From assembly GCF_004519545.1 (NCBI RefSeq), contig NZ_SDKM01000014.1, positions 1 through 64,000 of the forward strand: a stretch of 64,000 bases of DNA, given 5' to 3'. The notes under the pieces were generated by a model. That model was not told the DNA's origin and did no database searches. It saw only the letters and a program-made list of their open reading frames with translations. Made by a program: the position numbers and the translations under genes. This DNA is from Nocardioides guangzhouensis (GTDB lineage Bacteria > Actinomycetota > Actinomycetes > Propionibacteriales > Nocardioidaceae). The number at the start of each line of letters is the position of its first letter. The stretch's first letter is position 1. Positions 57,271 to 64,000 of the stretch are shown piece by piece.

Positions 57271-57894
57271 ATGCCGAAGCGCTACGACCAGTACTGCCCC
57301 ATGGCGCACGCGCTCGACCTCGTCGGAGAACGGTGGTCACTCCTCGTGGTCCGCGAGCTGATGCACGGCGCCAAGCGCTACACCGACCTCGTCGACGCCC
57401 TCCCGGGGATCGGCACGAACATGCTCGCCTCGAGGCTGCGCGACCTGGAGGCCAACGGCATCGTCACCCGCCGTACGCTGCCGCCCCCGGCCGCGTCCCG
57501 GGTCTACGAGCTCACGGACTACGGCCGCGACCTGCGCCCGGCCATGCGCGAGCTGGCGCTCTGGGGTGCCCGCTCCCTCGGCCCGCCCACCCAGGACGCG
57601 GGGCTCTTCTCCGGCTGGCTGGGCAACGCCATGGACATCGCGCTGGCCCACCGGGCGCCGCGCGGCCGCTTCGAGTTCCACGTCGGCGACGAGGTCTCCT
57701 CGATGATCGACGGCGAGGTCCGCCCCGGACCGATCGACGACGCGGACGTGGTCGTCGAGACAACCCCTCAGGGCATCTACGACATGTTCGTCGAGCGCCG
57801 CGTGGACCACATCGACGTACGCGGCGACCGTGACCTGCTCGCCCAGCTGGTCGACGCCGCCCCGCCGCGGGCCGAGGTCCCCTCCCCCGCCTGA
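57271..57894 (+). CDS. HxlR-family transcriptional regulator
   Basis: A 207-residue winged-helix protein: CPMAHALDLVGERWSLLVVR with the conserved Cys, LMHGAKRYTDLVDALPGIGT and MLASRLRDLEANGIVTRRT form the HxlR domain (about 8-95). The extra C-terminal 100 residues (SCP2-like, GRFEFHVGDEVSSMIDGEV) are of the type seen in actinobacterial HxlR proteins. It likely controls the divergent MFS gene. Confidence 0.92.
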   Translation: MPKRYDQYCPMAHALDLVGERWSLLVVRELMHGAKRYTDLVDALPGIGTNMLASRLRDLEANGIVTRRTLPPPAASRVYELTDYGRDLRPAMRELALWGARSLGPPTQDAGLFSGWLGNAMDIALAHRAPRGRFEFHVGDEVSSMIDGEVRPGPIDDADVVVETTPQGIYDMFVERRVDHIDVRGDRDLLAQLVDAAPPRAEVPSPA

Positions 57895-58013
57895 CCGGCC
57901 CCGCGTCCCGACGCCTGCCCCACGCGCCGTTGGGCGCGGCTGCCGGGACGTTGGCCTCTGGCCGCCCCGGCCGCTCCGCGCGGGAATGGGAGGAGAGGCC
58001 CGAGGAGGTCGAC

Positions 58014-58787
58014 ATGGGCGCGCGCAGCCGGACACATCCCGACCTCGCCGCGGAGGCGGAGGCTGTCGCAGCCTCCGGGGAGCCCGCCGTGCGGCTCGCC
58101 GGCGTCAGCAAGACCTACGGCTACGGCGCAGCCGCCGTGCACGCCCTGCGCGGAGTCGACCTCGAGGTCTGGCCGGGTGAGCTGGTGGTGCTCCTCGGGC
58201 CGTCCGGGTCCGGTAAGACCACGCTGCTCAACATCGTCGGCGGGATCGAGGAGTCGAGCAGCGGGACGGTCGAGGTCGCCGGGCTGGAGGTCGGGTCCCT
58301 GCGCGGGAGCCGACGCACCGACTACCGCCGCGACCGGGTCGGATTCATCTTCCAGTTCTTCAACCTGGTACCGACGCTGACCGCGCAGGAGAACGTCGAG
58401 GTGATCGCCGAGCTCACCGGGCCCGACGCAGCGCACCGCAGCCGCGAGGCGCTGGAGCGGGTCGGTCTGGCCGGCGTGGTCGACCGGTTCCCCGCGCAGA
58501 TGTCCGGCGGCCAGCAGCAACGGGTCGCGATCGCCCGAGCCATCGTCAAGGAACCGCCGCTCCTGCTGTGCGACGAACCGACCGGCAGTCTCGACCTGGC
58601 CACCGGCCGGCAGGTGCTCGGCGTGCTGCGCGGGCTGGTCGACGAAGGCCACCACACGGTCCTCCTGGTGACCCACAACTCCGCGATCGCGGCGATGGCC
58701 GACCGGGTGCTCTGGTTGCACTCCGGCACGCTCGCTCGGGAGGAGGTCGTGGCCGAGCCCCTGGAGGCGGCCGACCTCGAGTGGTGA
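58014..58787 (+). CDS. ABC transporter ATP-binding protein (MacB/LolD type)
   Basis: A 257-residue ATPase: Walker A LLGPSGSGKTTL (about 62), QFFNLVPTLTAQENV (Q loop), signature MSGGQQQRVAI and Walker B LLLCDEPTGSLD. The sequence matches the LolD/MacB/FtsE group, which drive FtsX-type permeases in extracytoplasmic mechanical work. AGGAGG precedes ATG 58014. The permease gene follows 6 nt downstream. Confidence 0.93.
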   Translation: MGARSRTHPDLAAEAEAVAASGEPAVRLAGVSKTYGYGAAAVHALRGVDLEVWPGELVVLLGPSGSGKTTLLNIVGGIEESSSGTVEVAGLEVGSLRGSRRTDYRRDRVGFIFQFFNLVPTLTAQENVEVIAELTGPDAAHRSREALERVGLAGVVDRFPAQMSGGQQQRVAIARAIVKEPPLLLCDEPTGSLDLATGRQVLGVLRGLVDEGHHTVLLVTHNSAIAAMADRVLWLHSGTLAREEVVAEPLEAADLEW

Positions 58788-58793
58788 GACGAC

Positions 58794-61142
58794 ATGGTGA
58801 GCACGGTCCTGGCCCGCAAGCTCCGCCGCGACCTGTGGCGGAACCGGTGGCAGTTCTCGGCAGCGGCCCTCGTGATCGCGATCGGTGTCGCGGTCTACGT
58901 CGGCGCCGCGGACGCGTACGTCAACCTGGACGAGTCCTTCAGCCGGGCGTACGCCGTCCAGCGGCTCCCTGACGCCACCCTGTCGGGCTCGGGTGCCGTG
59001 GCGCTGCGCGACGAGGCGGCCGGCCTCCCGGGGCGGCCCGTGGTCACCGTGCGCCGGCAGGGCGACGTCGGCATCCGCATCGGCGACCACACATTGGTCG
59101 GCAGGGCGGTCGGCGTACCGACGCAGCAGCAGCCCGAGGTCTCACGGCTCGCCCTCCAGTCGGGACGGCTGCCCCGCCGCGGCGAGGTCGTGGTCGAGCA
59201 GCACCTCGCCGACCACTTCCACCTGGAGCCCGGCGACCGCGTCGCCCTGCTCGCCCCCGACGACTGGCGCACGTTCCGGGTGTCGGGGTCGGCGCTGTCC
59301 ACGGAGTACCTCTGGCCGGCCCGCTCCCGGCAGGAGATCATGACCACGCCGGAGCACTTCGGCGTGGTGTTCGCGACCGCACCCGACATACGCCGGGTCG
59401 TTGCGGAACCGGTGGACCAGCTGCTGCTCTACACCGCCGACCGGGATCGGGCCCCGGCCCTCGAGCAGGCGGCGTCGTCCCTCGCCGGGGAGCGCGGACT
59501 GCTGTTCATGAGCCGGGAGGAGCAGCCGTCGTACCGCGCGCTGCGGGAGGACGTCGACGGCTTCGGTGAGATGGCGAGGCTGCTGCCCTGGGTCTTCCTC
59601 GTGGCCGGCGTGCTGGGAACCTACGTGCTCCTCTCGCGTCTGGTGACGTCGCAGCGCGCCATCATCGGCACCTTCGCTGCCAACGGGTTCCCCGCGCGGA
59701 CCCTTCGCCGCCACTACCTCGGGTACGGCGTGGCCGCCGGCCTCCTCGGCGTCGTCCCGGGTCTCGTGGGCGGCTGGTTCGTGGGCCGGTGGTTCACGAA
59801 CGCCTACACCACCTCGCTCTCCGTACCGGTGGCGGTGACCTCCCTCCACCCGCGCACCCTGCTGGTCGGTGCGGTCGGGGCGGTCGTGGCAGCTGCCGCG
59901 GCGGCCTGGGTGCCGGCCGGCGCCGCCGCACGCATGAGCCCGGCCGAGGCCATGCGCGTCGCCCCGTCGGGCGGCACCGGTGGGCGCAGCCTCCTGGAGC
60001 GCGCCGTACCACCGTTGCGGCGGTTGCCGGCGCGCTGGCGCATGACCCTGCGCGGGATCACCCGCAACCGCCGCCGCAGCGCGATGACCGTCGTCGGGGT
60101 GGCGGTGTCCGTAGGCCTGGTCATGACGTTCGCCGGGCTGCGCGACACCGTCGACGGGCTCATCGCGCGCCAGTTCGACAGCATCCAGCTCCAGGACGCC
60201 GAGGTCCACGTCGCACCCGGGACCGCGCCGACCGCGCTGGGCCGGATCCGGGCCGAACCGGGAGTCGCCGCAGCCGAGCCGTTCGCGAGGTACGACGTCA
60301 CGCTGACCGGGCCCCAAGGGCATCTCCTCACGCTGTTGACCGCCATGGCGCCCGACACCACCATGCACCGCTTCACCGACGCCGACGGCAACCCGCTCGT
60401 GCTGCCGGACGACAGCGTGCTGCTCGGCATCGGCGCGCGCAACGAGCTCGGGGTCGAGGTCGGCGACCCCGTGGAGGTCTCGATCGCCGCCAGCGGCCAG
60501 CGCCTGACCCGCCGGCTGGCGGGTTTCGTGGACGAGCCCATGAGCCCCGTCGCCTACACCTCGCTCGCCGGGCTCGGTGACGTCCACTCGCCGCCGTCCG
60601 CATCCGGTGTCCTGGTCCGGGTGACCTCCGACGCCGACGCCGAGGAGGTCGCCGACCGGCTGTCCGCCACCCCGGGCGTGGTGGCGGTCCTCACGACGGA
60701 CACTCTCGAGCAGGCGATGACCGAGACGTTCGGGCTCTACCACGCACTCGTCAGCCTTATGCTGACCTTCGCTGCCCTGATGGCCGCCGCCCTGCTCTAC
60801 AACGCGATGTCGGCGAACGCGGCCGAGCGGGCGGTGGAGCTGGGCACGCTGCGGGCCGCCGGGATGCGCGGCGGGATGCTCGGCAGGCTGGTGGCCACGG
60901 AGAGCATGCTGCTGGTGGCGGTCGCCGTACCGCTCGGGCTGGCCGTCGGCGCCTGGCTGGCCGACTGGTTCCTCGGTCGCTACGAGACCGAGGGCTACTA
61001 CTGGTCGCTCACGCTCGACCCCAGCACACCCTTGGTCGTGGCCGGCACCATCCTCGCCGTCGCCCTCCTGGTGCAGCTTCCTGCGGGAAGGACGGTCCGG
61101 CGCATGGACCTGCCCCGCATCGTGCGCGAGCGTTCCCTCTGA
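58794..61142 (+). CDS. FtsX-like permease (two FtsX domains)
   Basis: A 782-residue membrane protein with an N-terminal TM (about 17-37), a large extracytoplasmic domain, three helices around 268-385 (first FtsX domain), then TM near 430, a second extracytoplasmic domain, and three C-terminal helices (about 640-765) including AERAVELGTLRAAGMRGGML. ATG 58794 with GAGACGAC upstream. Forms a type VII ABC system with the preceding ATPase; a substrate such as a lipoprotein or lipid is unknown. Confidence 0.92.
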   Translation: MVSTVLARKLRRDLWRNRWQFSAAALVIAIGVAVYVGAADAYVNLDESFSRAYAVQRLPDATLSGSGAVALRDEAAGLPGRPVVTVRRQGDVGIRIGDHTLVGRAVGVPTQQQPEVSRLALQSGRLPRRGEVVVEQHLADHFHLEPGDRVALLAPDDWRTFRVSGSALSTEYLWPARSRQEIMTTPEHFGVVFATAPDIRRVVAEPVDQLLLYTADRDRAPALEQAASSLAGERGLLFMSREEQPSYRALREDVDGFGEMARLLPWVFLVAGVLGTYVLLSRLVTSQRAIIGTFAANGFPARTLRRHYLGYGVAAGLLGVVPGLVGGWFVGRWFTNAYTTSLSVPVAVTSLHPRTLLVGAVGAVVAAAAAAWVPAGAAARMSPAEAMRVAPSGGTGGRSLLERAVPPLRRLPARWRMTLRGITRNRRRSAMTVVGVAVSVGLVMTFAGLRDTVDGLIARQFDSIQLQDAEVHVAPGTAPTALGRIRAEPGVAAAEPFARYDVTLTGPQGHLLTLLTAMAPDTTMHRFTDADGNPLVLPDDSVLLGIGARNELGVEVGDPVEVSIAASGQRLTRRLAGFVDEPMSPVAYTSLAGLGDVHSPPSASGVLVRVTSDADAEEVADRLSATPGVVAVLTTDTLEQAMTETFGLYHALVSLMLTFAALMAAALLYNAMSANAAERAVELGTLRAAGMRGGMLGRLVATESMLLVAVAVPLGLAVGAWLADWFLGRYETEGYYWSLTLDPSTPLVVAGTILAVALLVQLPAGRTVRRMDLPRIVRERSL

Positions 61143-61258
61143 CGGGGTGTGTGCGCGTGGCGCCCAACTCGCCCGTACGAGGGTGTCGTGTCGGCTCACC
61201 GCTGTTCGTAGCGTAGGTGGTGGCGGACATCGGGTCTGCCCGACGAAAGGGAGCAGCG

Positions 61259-61633
61259 ATGGCTCACTACCTCATCTACTTCAACCAGCAGTGGGTCGGC
61301 GAACACGACGAGGCGTGGTTCGAGGGCCGCGTCGAGCCGTCGCGGGCCGTCGTCCGGGAGATGCAGGACCAGGGCGTCCTGGTCTACGCCGGCGGGCTGG
61401 TCGAGGAGCTCGAGGAGGCGGCGAGCGCGGACGCCACGAGTGGTGAGCTGATCGTCACCGACGGGCCCTTCGCGGAGTCCAAGGAGTGGCTCGGTGGGCT
61501 GACCATCGTGGACGTGCCCGACGACGAGTCCGCTCGCAGGTGGGCGGGAAGGGTGGCTGAAGGGTGCGGCTGGCCGCAGGAGGTGCGCCGCTTCAAGGCC
61601 GGCTCGTTGCAGGCGGTCGTGCTCGGGAGCTGA
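61259..61633 (+). CDS. YciI-like (YCII-related/DGPF) protein
   Basis: A 124-residue ferredoxin-like protein: MAHYLIYFNQQWVGEH at the start and VTDGPFAESKEWLGGLTIVD, the DGPF motif of the YCII family, near residue 66. Members are small putative enzymes, sometimes next to ECF sigma factors, which is not the case here. AAAGGGAG precedes the ATG at 61259. Confidence 0.88.
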   Translation: MAHYLIYFNQQWVGEHDEAWFEGRVEPSRAVVREMQDQGVLVYAGGLVEELEEAASADATSGELIVTDGPFAESKEWLGGLTIVDVPDDESARRWAGRVAEGCGWPQEVRRFKAGSLQAVVLGS

Positions 61634-61682
61634 GGAACGTGGCCGGCGCCGGGTTCGCCGCGACCACGTCCCGAGCCGTCGT

Positions 61683-62174
61683 TCACGCGTCGGTCGGGCT
61701 CGTCGGCGGCCGTCCGTGCGTCCGCAGGTCCGCTGACCCGTCGCCGGCCGTGGCCCACGACCCGGCGAGGTCGACCACCGCGAGCGCCGAGGTCGGCATC
61801 GGCACCCACCGGCCGGTCAGGCGCTCGGTCAGGTCCTCGACCCCGGGGTTGTGGCCGACCAGGACCACCGTCCTCGACTCGTCGGTCAGCTCGTGCAGCA
61901 CGCCCAGCAGGGCGTGCGCGGAGCCCGGGTACATCCGGTCGTCGACCCGGAGGGGCACCGCGACCCCGAGCTCCGCCGACGCCAGCTGCCAGGTCTCGCG
62001 CGTGCGGGTGGCCGGCGAGACGAGCGCCAGGTCGATGGCCGCCACGTTGGCTGCGAGCCACCGGCCGGCCTCCGGCACCTGACGCCTCCCCCGCCCGGCA
62101 AGCGGCCGCAGGTGGTCGGGCTCGCCGCCCGACCAGTCCGACTTCCCGTGCCGCAGCAGGATCACGGTGCCCAT
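61683..62174 (-). CDS. Histidine phosphatase, SixA type
   Basis: A 163-residue phosphoglycerate mutase-like enzyme: ILLRHGKSDWSGGEPDHLRP has the RHG catalytic His, SPATRTRETWQ the Arg, and VLVGHNPGVEDL the second His. The RHGK(S/A) form is typical of SixA phosphohistidine phosphatases. AAGGAG precedes ATG 62174. Confidence 0.92.
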   Translation of the reverse strand: MGTVILLRHGKSDWSGGEPDHLRPLAGRGRRQVPEAGRWLAANVAAIDLALVSPATRTRETWQLASAELGVAVPLRVDDRMYPGSAHALLGVLHELTDESRTVVLVGHNPGVEDLTERLTGRWVPMPTSALAVVDLAGSWATAGDGSADLRTHGRPPTSPTDA

Positions 62175-62308
62175 GGCCGCTCCTTCTCCCTCGACGACAA
62201 GGCTAGCGACGAGTCGGCCACGTGGACCGCCCGTCGATGACCTTCGGCCCTGTCGAGCGATCCCCCGCGCGCCGACGCTGGAAGTGGCTCGAGGTGAGGG
62301 AGGACACC

Positions 62309-62980
62309 ATGAGGAGGACGCTGGCACTGGTCACTGCGGGGTTGCTGCTGCCGATGTCCGTGGCGGGAGCCGCGACCATCGACGGCACCGCGGGCGACGA
62401 CCACCTTCGAGGGACGCCGTCCCGGGACTCCATCCACGCCCTCGCCGGCGACGACGTCGTGAGGGCGCTGGGCGGACGCGACCAGGTCTGGGGAGGTCCC
62501 GGCGGCGACCGGCTCTTCGGGGACGCCGGCAACGACAGCCTCGCCGGCGGTGCCGGCGCGGACCGGATGTGGGGTGGCCCCGGCACCGACTACGGCAGCG
62601 GAGGCTCCGGCGCCGACGTCTTCGTCGGCGGATCCGGGAACGACGGCTTCGCGGGTGGCGCCGGCGACGACGCGTTCCATGGTGGGCTCGGCGACGACTG
62701 GGCGACCGACTGGGTCGAGACCGAGTTCTCGAACCCCGCGCCCGACGACCAGGACCTGCTGACCACGGGTCCCGGGGACGACGTCGTCGGCCTGAGCGAG
62801 GGAGCGGACGTCGTACGGATGGGTGGTGGCGACGACCGGGTGCGCACCGACGCCGACGGCGCGGTGGACGTCATCCGCTGCGGTCCCGGTCGCGACACGG
62901 TGACCTACTACGGTCCCCGGGACGCCCTCGACCGGTGGTACGGCTGCGAGCGGGTGCGCGTCCTCGACGCACTCCGCTGA
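62309..62980 (+). CDS. Secreted RTX-like calcium-binding repeat protein
   Basis: A 223-residue exported protein: signal peptide MRRTLALVTAGLLLPMSVAG, then glycine- and Asp-rich nonapeptide-like repeats (GTAGDDHLRGT, GGPGGDRLFGD, AGNDSLAGGAGADRMWGG, GGSGNDGFAGGAGDDAFHGG) that resemble RTX/hemolysin-type calcium-binding beta-rolls. A C-terminal part with two Cys (IRCGPGRDTVTYYG, YGCERVRVL) follows. No catalytic domain is seen. GAGGGAGG precedes ATG 62309. Secretion by Sec is inferred, unlike type I-secreted RTX toxins. Divergent from the SixA gene. Confidence 0.82.
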   Translation: MRRTLALVTAGLLLPMSVAGAATIDGTAGDDHLRGTPSRDSIHALAGDDVVRALGGRDQVWGGPGGDRLFGDAGNDSLAGGAGADRMWGGPGTDYGSGGSGADVFVGGSGNDGFAGGAGDDAFHGGLGDDWATDWVETEFSNPAPDDQDLLTTGPGDDVVGLSEGADVVRMGGGDDRVRTDADGAVDVIRCGPGRDTVTYYGPRDALDRWYGCERVRVLDALR

Positions 62981-63054
62981 GTGGATCACCGGTTCCTGCG
63001 GCGCTCCCTCGGGGGCATCGGTCGGTGGTGGCGGTCGCGGCCCAACGAGCTGGT

Positions 63055-63069
63055 CCGGGTGCGACCCGG
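63055..63069 (-). terminator. Short hairpin after the oxidoreductase gene
   Basis: CCGGGT-GCG-ACCCGG, 6-bp stem, 4 bp past the minus-strand stop at 63074. Confidence 0.4.
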
Positions 63070-63073
63070 TCAC

Positions 63074-64000
63074 TCAGCCAGCCGGTTGGCCACACAGGCG
63101 TGCGAGCTGGGCCACCCCTGCCGGCACGTGGGTCCGGAGGCGGTCGAGCACCTCGTCCAGCTCGGCCGAACCCGGGTGGTCCGGCGGGACCCGCGCGGGG
63201 TTCAGTGCGACCCGGTCAGACCACTGCTTGATGTCGGGCTCGGAGCCGAACGACGCCGTCGCCCGCATGCCCAGGACGTTCATCGTGGCCCACTGCACGA
63301 GGGTGTTGCCGTACGACGAGGGTGGGCACAGCCGGTTCTTGACGTCGTCGTCGTCGCGGGTCGCCTCCACGTACCCGGCGAGTGCCGCACCGAAGCACGG
63401 GAAGCCCGCCCGGATGGGCTGCAGGGTGATCTCCTCGGGCCCCCAGATCGGCACGCGCGGAGGGTTCTTCAGTCCGTCCGCGGCACAGTTCACGACGAGG
63501 GCGTCGTCCGCGAGGGTGACCGTCCCGTCGGCGAGCTCGAGCCGCGCCGGCCCGGCGGACCGGATGTGGCCCAGCCGCACGACGTTCTCGATGCTGCGCA
63601 GGAGCTCGAGCTCCCAGCCCCCGAGGGTCGGGGCCTTGGCCATCGTCGGCGTGACGGCGCGGTCGATGCGCACCATGGTGCCGGCGTCCTCGAGCCGCAG
63701 GAACAGGTTGTCCAGTGAGGGCGATGCGCCAGCAGCCTCCATCATGTGGGCGACCATGCCGAGGTAGGTGACGGGATCCGGCTGGATGACCGCACGGTTC
63801 AGCATCCACGGTTCGCGCGGGCGCACCCAGCAGATCGCGCCGGGGTCGACCCGCCTCTGGGTCAGCAACCACACGCAGGCGTCGGTCGCGGTCTTGCCCG
63901 AGCCGACCACGACGTACGTGCTCGGGTCCTCGTCGCACGCCGGCAGGTCGTTGACCGGGATCACCCGCGCTCCGTCGGACACCCGGAACCTCGGTGGCGT
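63074..64000 (-). CDS. NAD(P)/FAD-binding oxidoreductase-like protein (5' end outside window)
   Basis: About 309 C-terminal residues are visible and open through the window edge. A dinucleotide-binding motif YVVVGSGKTATDACVWLL lies near the visible N-terminus, followed by CWVRPREPWMLNRAV; ALVVNCAADGLKNPP and IRAGFPCFGAALAGYVEATR resemble the second half of flavin-type monooxygenases. Such proteins are usually annotated NAD(P)-binding or FAD-dependent oxidoreductase; the specific reaction is unknown. GTG at 63982 is in frame but internal to the fold, so the true start lies beyond 64000. Confidence 0.75.
   Translation of the reverse strand, partial: TPPRFRVSDGARVIPVNDLPACDEDPSTYVVVGSGKTATDACVWLLTQRRVDPGAICWVRPREPWMLNRAVIQPDPVTYLGMVAHMMEAAGASPSLDNLFLRLEDAGTMVRIDRAVTPTMAKAPTLGGWELELLRSIENVVRLGHIRSAGPARLELADGTVTLADDALVVNCAADGLKNPPRVPIWGPEEITLQPIRAGFPCFGAALAGYVEATRDDDDVKNRLCPPSSYGNTLVQWATMNVLGMRATASFGSEPDIKQWSDRVALNPARVPPDHPGSAELDEVLDRLRTHVPAGVAQLARLCGQPAG

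Noticed and set aside
59142-61199. 685-codon open frame antisense to the FtsX permease
   Set aside because: Low-complexity, no motif; the plus-strand protein has the full FtsX pattern.
62981-63718. 245-codon plus-strand frame after the RTX-like gene
   Set aside because: Antisense to the oxidoreductase gene and without motifs.
1-64000. CRISPR array, insertion sequence, prophage, integrative element or replication origin
   Set aside because: No repeat-spacer pattern, transposase, integrase, phage structural gene or DnaA-box cluster was seen.

Overview
The window is high-GC DNA from an actinobacterium, most likely Nocardioides or a close relative in the Nocardioidaceae. The grounds are codon and base composition, many GTG starts, frequent leaderless promoters (TANNNT 6-7 nt before the start codon), and actinobacterial families (DUF3052, DUF3145, the homodimeric AceE, a FasR-type PucR regulator, the RNase H/phosphatase fusion). 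It looks chromosomal: no transposase, integrase, phage gene, CRISPR array or origin was seen. There are about 75 protein genes and one tRNA. The genus is an inference.

Layout. 1-7.1 kb: truncated haem peroxidase, RNB ribonuclease, YaaA, a degenerate histidine phosphatase, and the operon Nif3 - zinc ribbon protein - RNase H/phosphatase. An intergenic array of 22-bp units lies at 2.5 kb. 7.1-11.3 kb: a two-component system flanked by two small Asp-rich exported proteins, a soluble kinase with degenerate motifs, and CTCTCAT-type repeats at 11-bp spacing before both exported-protein genes. 11.3-17.4 kb: a frameshifted fatty acid hydroxylase coupled to a YhhN-type lysoplasmalogenase, an acyl-CoA ligase, an SRPBCC protein, and a TetR/MFS efflux pair with two palindromic operators. 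17.4-18.1 kb: a small membrane protein and tRNA-Val(TAC).

18.3-35 kb is the lipid-synthesis core. It runs AhpE peroxiredoxin, lipoprotein, FadD-like ligase, DUF3052, PadR plus a frameshifted membrane partner, aceE, an alpha/beta hydrolase, fasR, fabD-fabH-acpP-fabF, and further on DUF3145. AceE makes acetyl-CoA; FabD, FabH, FabF and ACP use it for type II fatty acid synthesis, and FasR with a palindrome at its own stop codon probably controls the fab operon. Between fabF and DUF3145 lies a coupled three-gene unit on the minus strand: a TDxDx-repeat peptide, a JmjC/cupin oxygenase and a thioredoxin-like ferredoxin. It is the best candidate for an undescribed system.

35-45.6 kb: PP2C phosphatase and Ser/Thr kinase (divergent), a VOC protein, a PAP2 phosphatase, an acetyltransferase with two coupled orphan genes, a HAD phosphatase, a 2-hydroxyacid dehydrogenase, a MEDS-STAS/MEDS-ATPase regulator pair, and a GH32/GH43-like protein. 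45.6-57.9 kb: a large LuxR-family ATPase regulator, a DUF4242 protein, a flippase-like protein, glutamate decarboxylase with a membrane partner, an LLM oxidoreductase, an ABC-2 exporter, and an HxlR/MFS pair. 58-64 kb: a MacB/FtsX-type ABC system, YciI and SixA proteins, an RTX-like secreted repeat protein and a truncated NAD(P)-binding oxidoreductase.

Two genes carry clear single-base frameshifts (near 11,921 and 22,314), and a third small gene may be affected (11.1 kb). These could be sequencing errors or real lesions.
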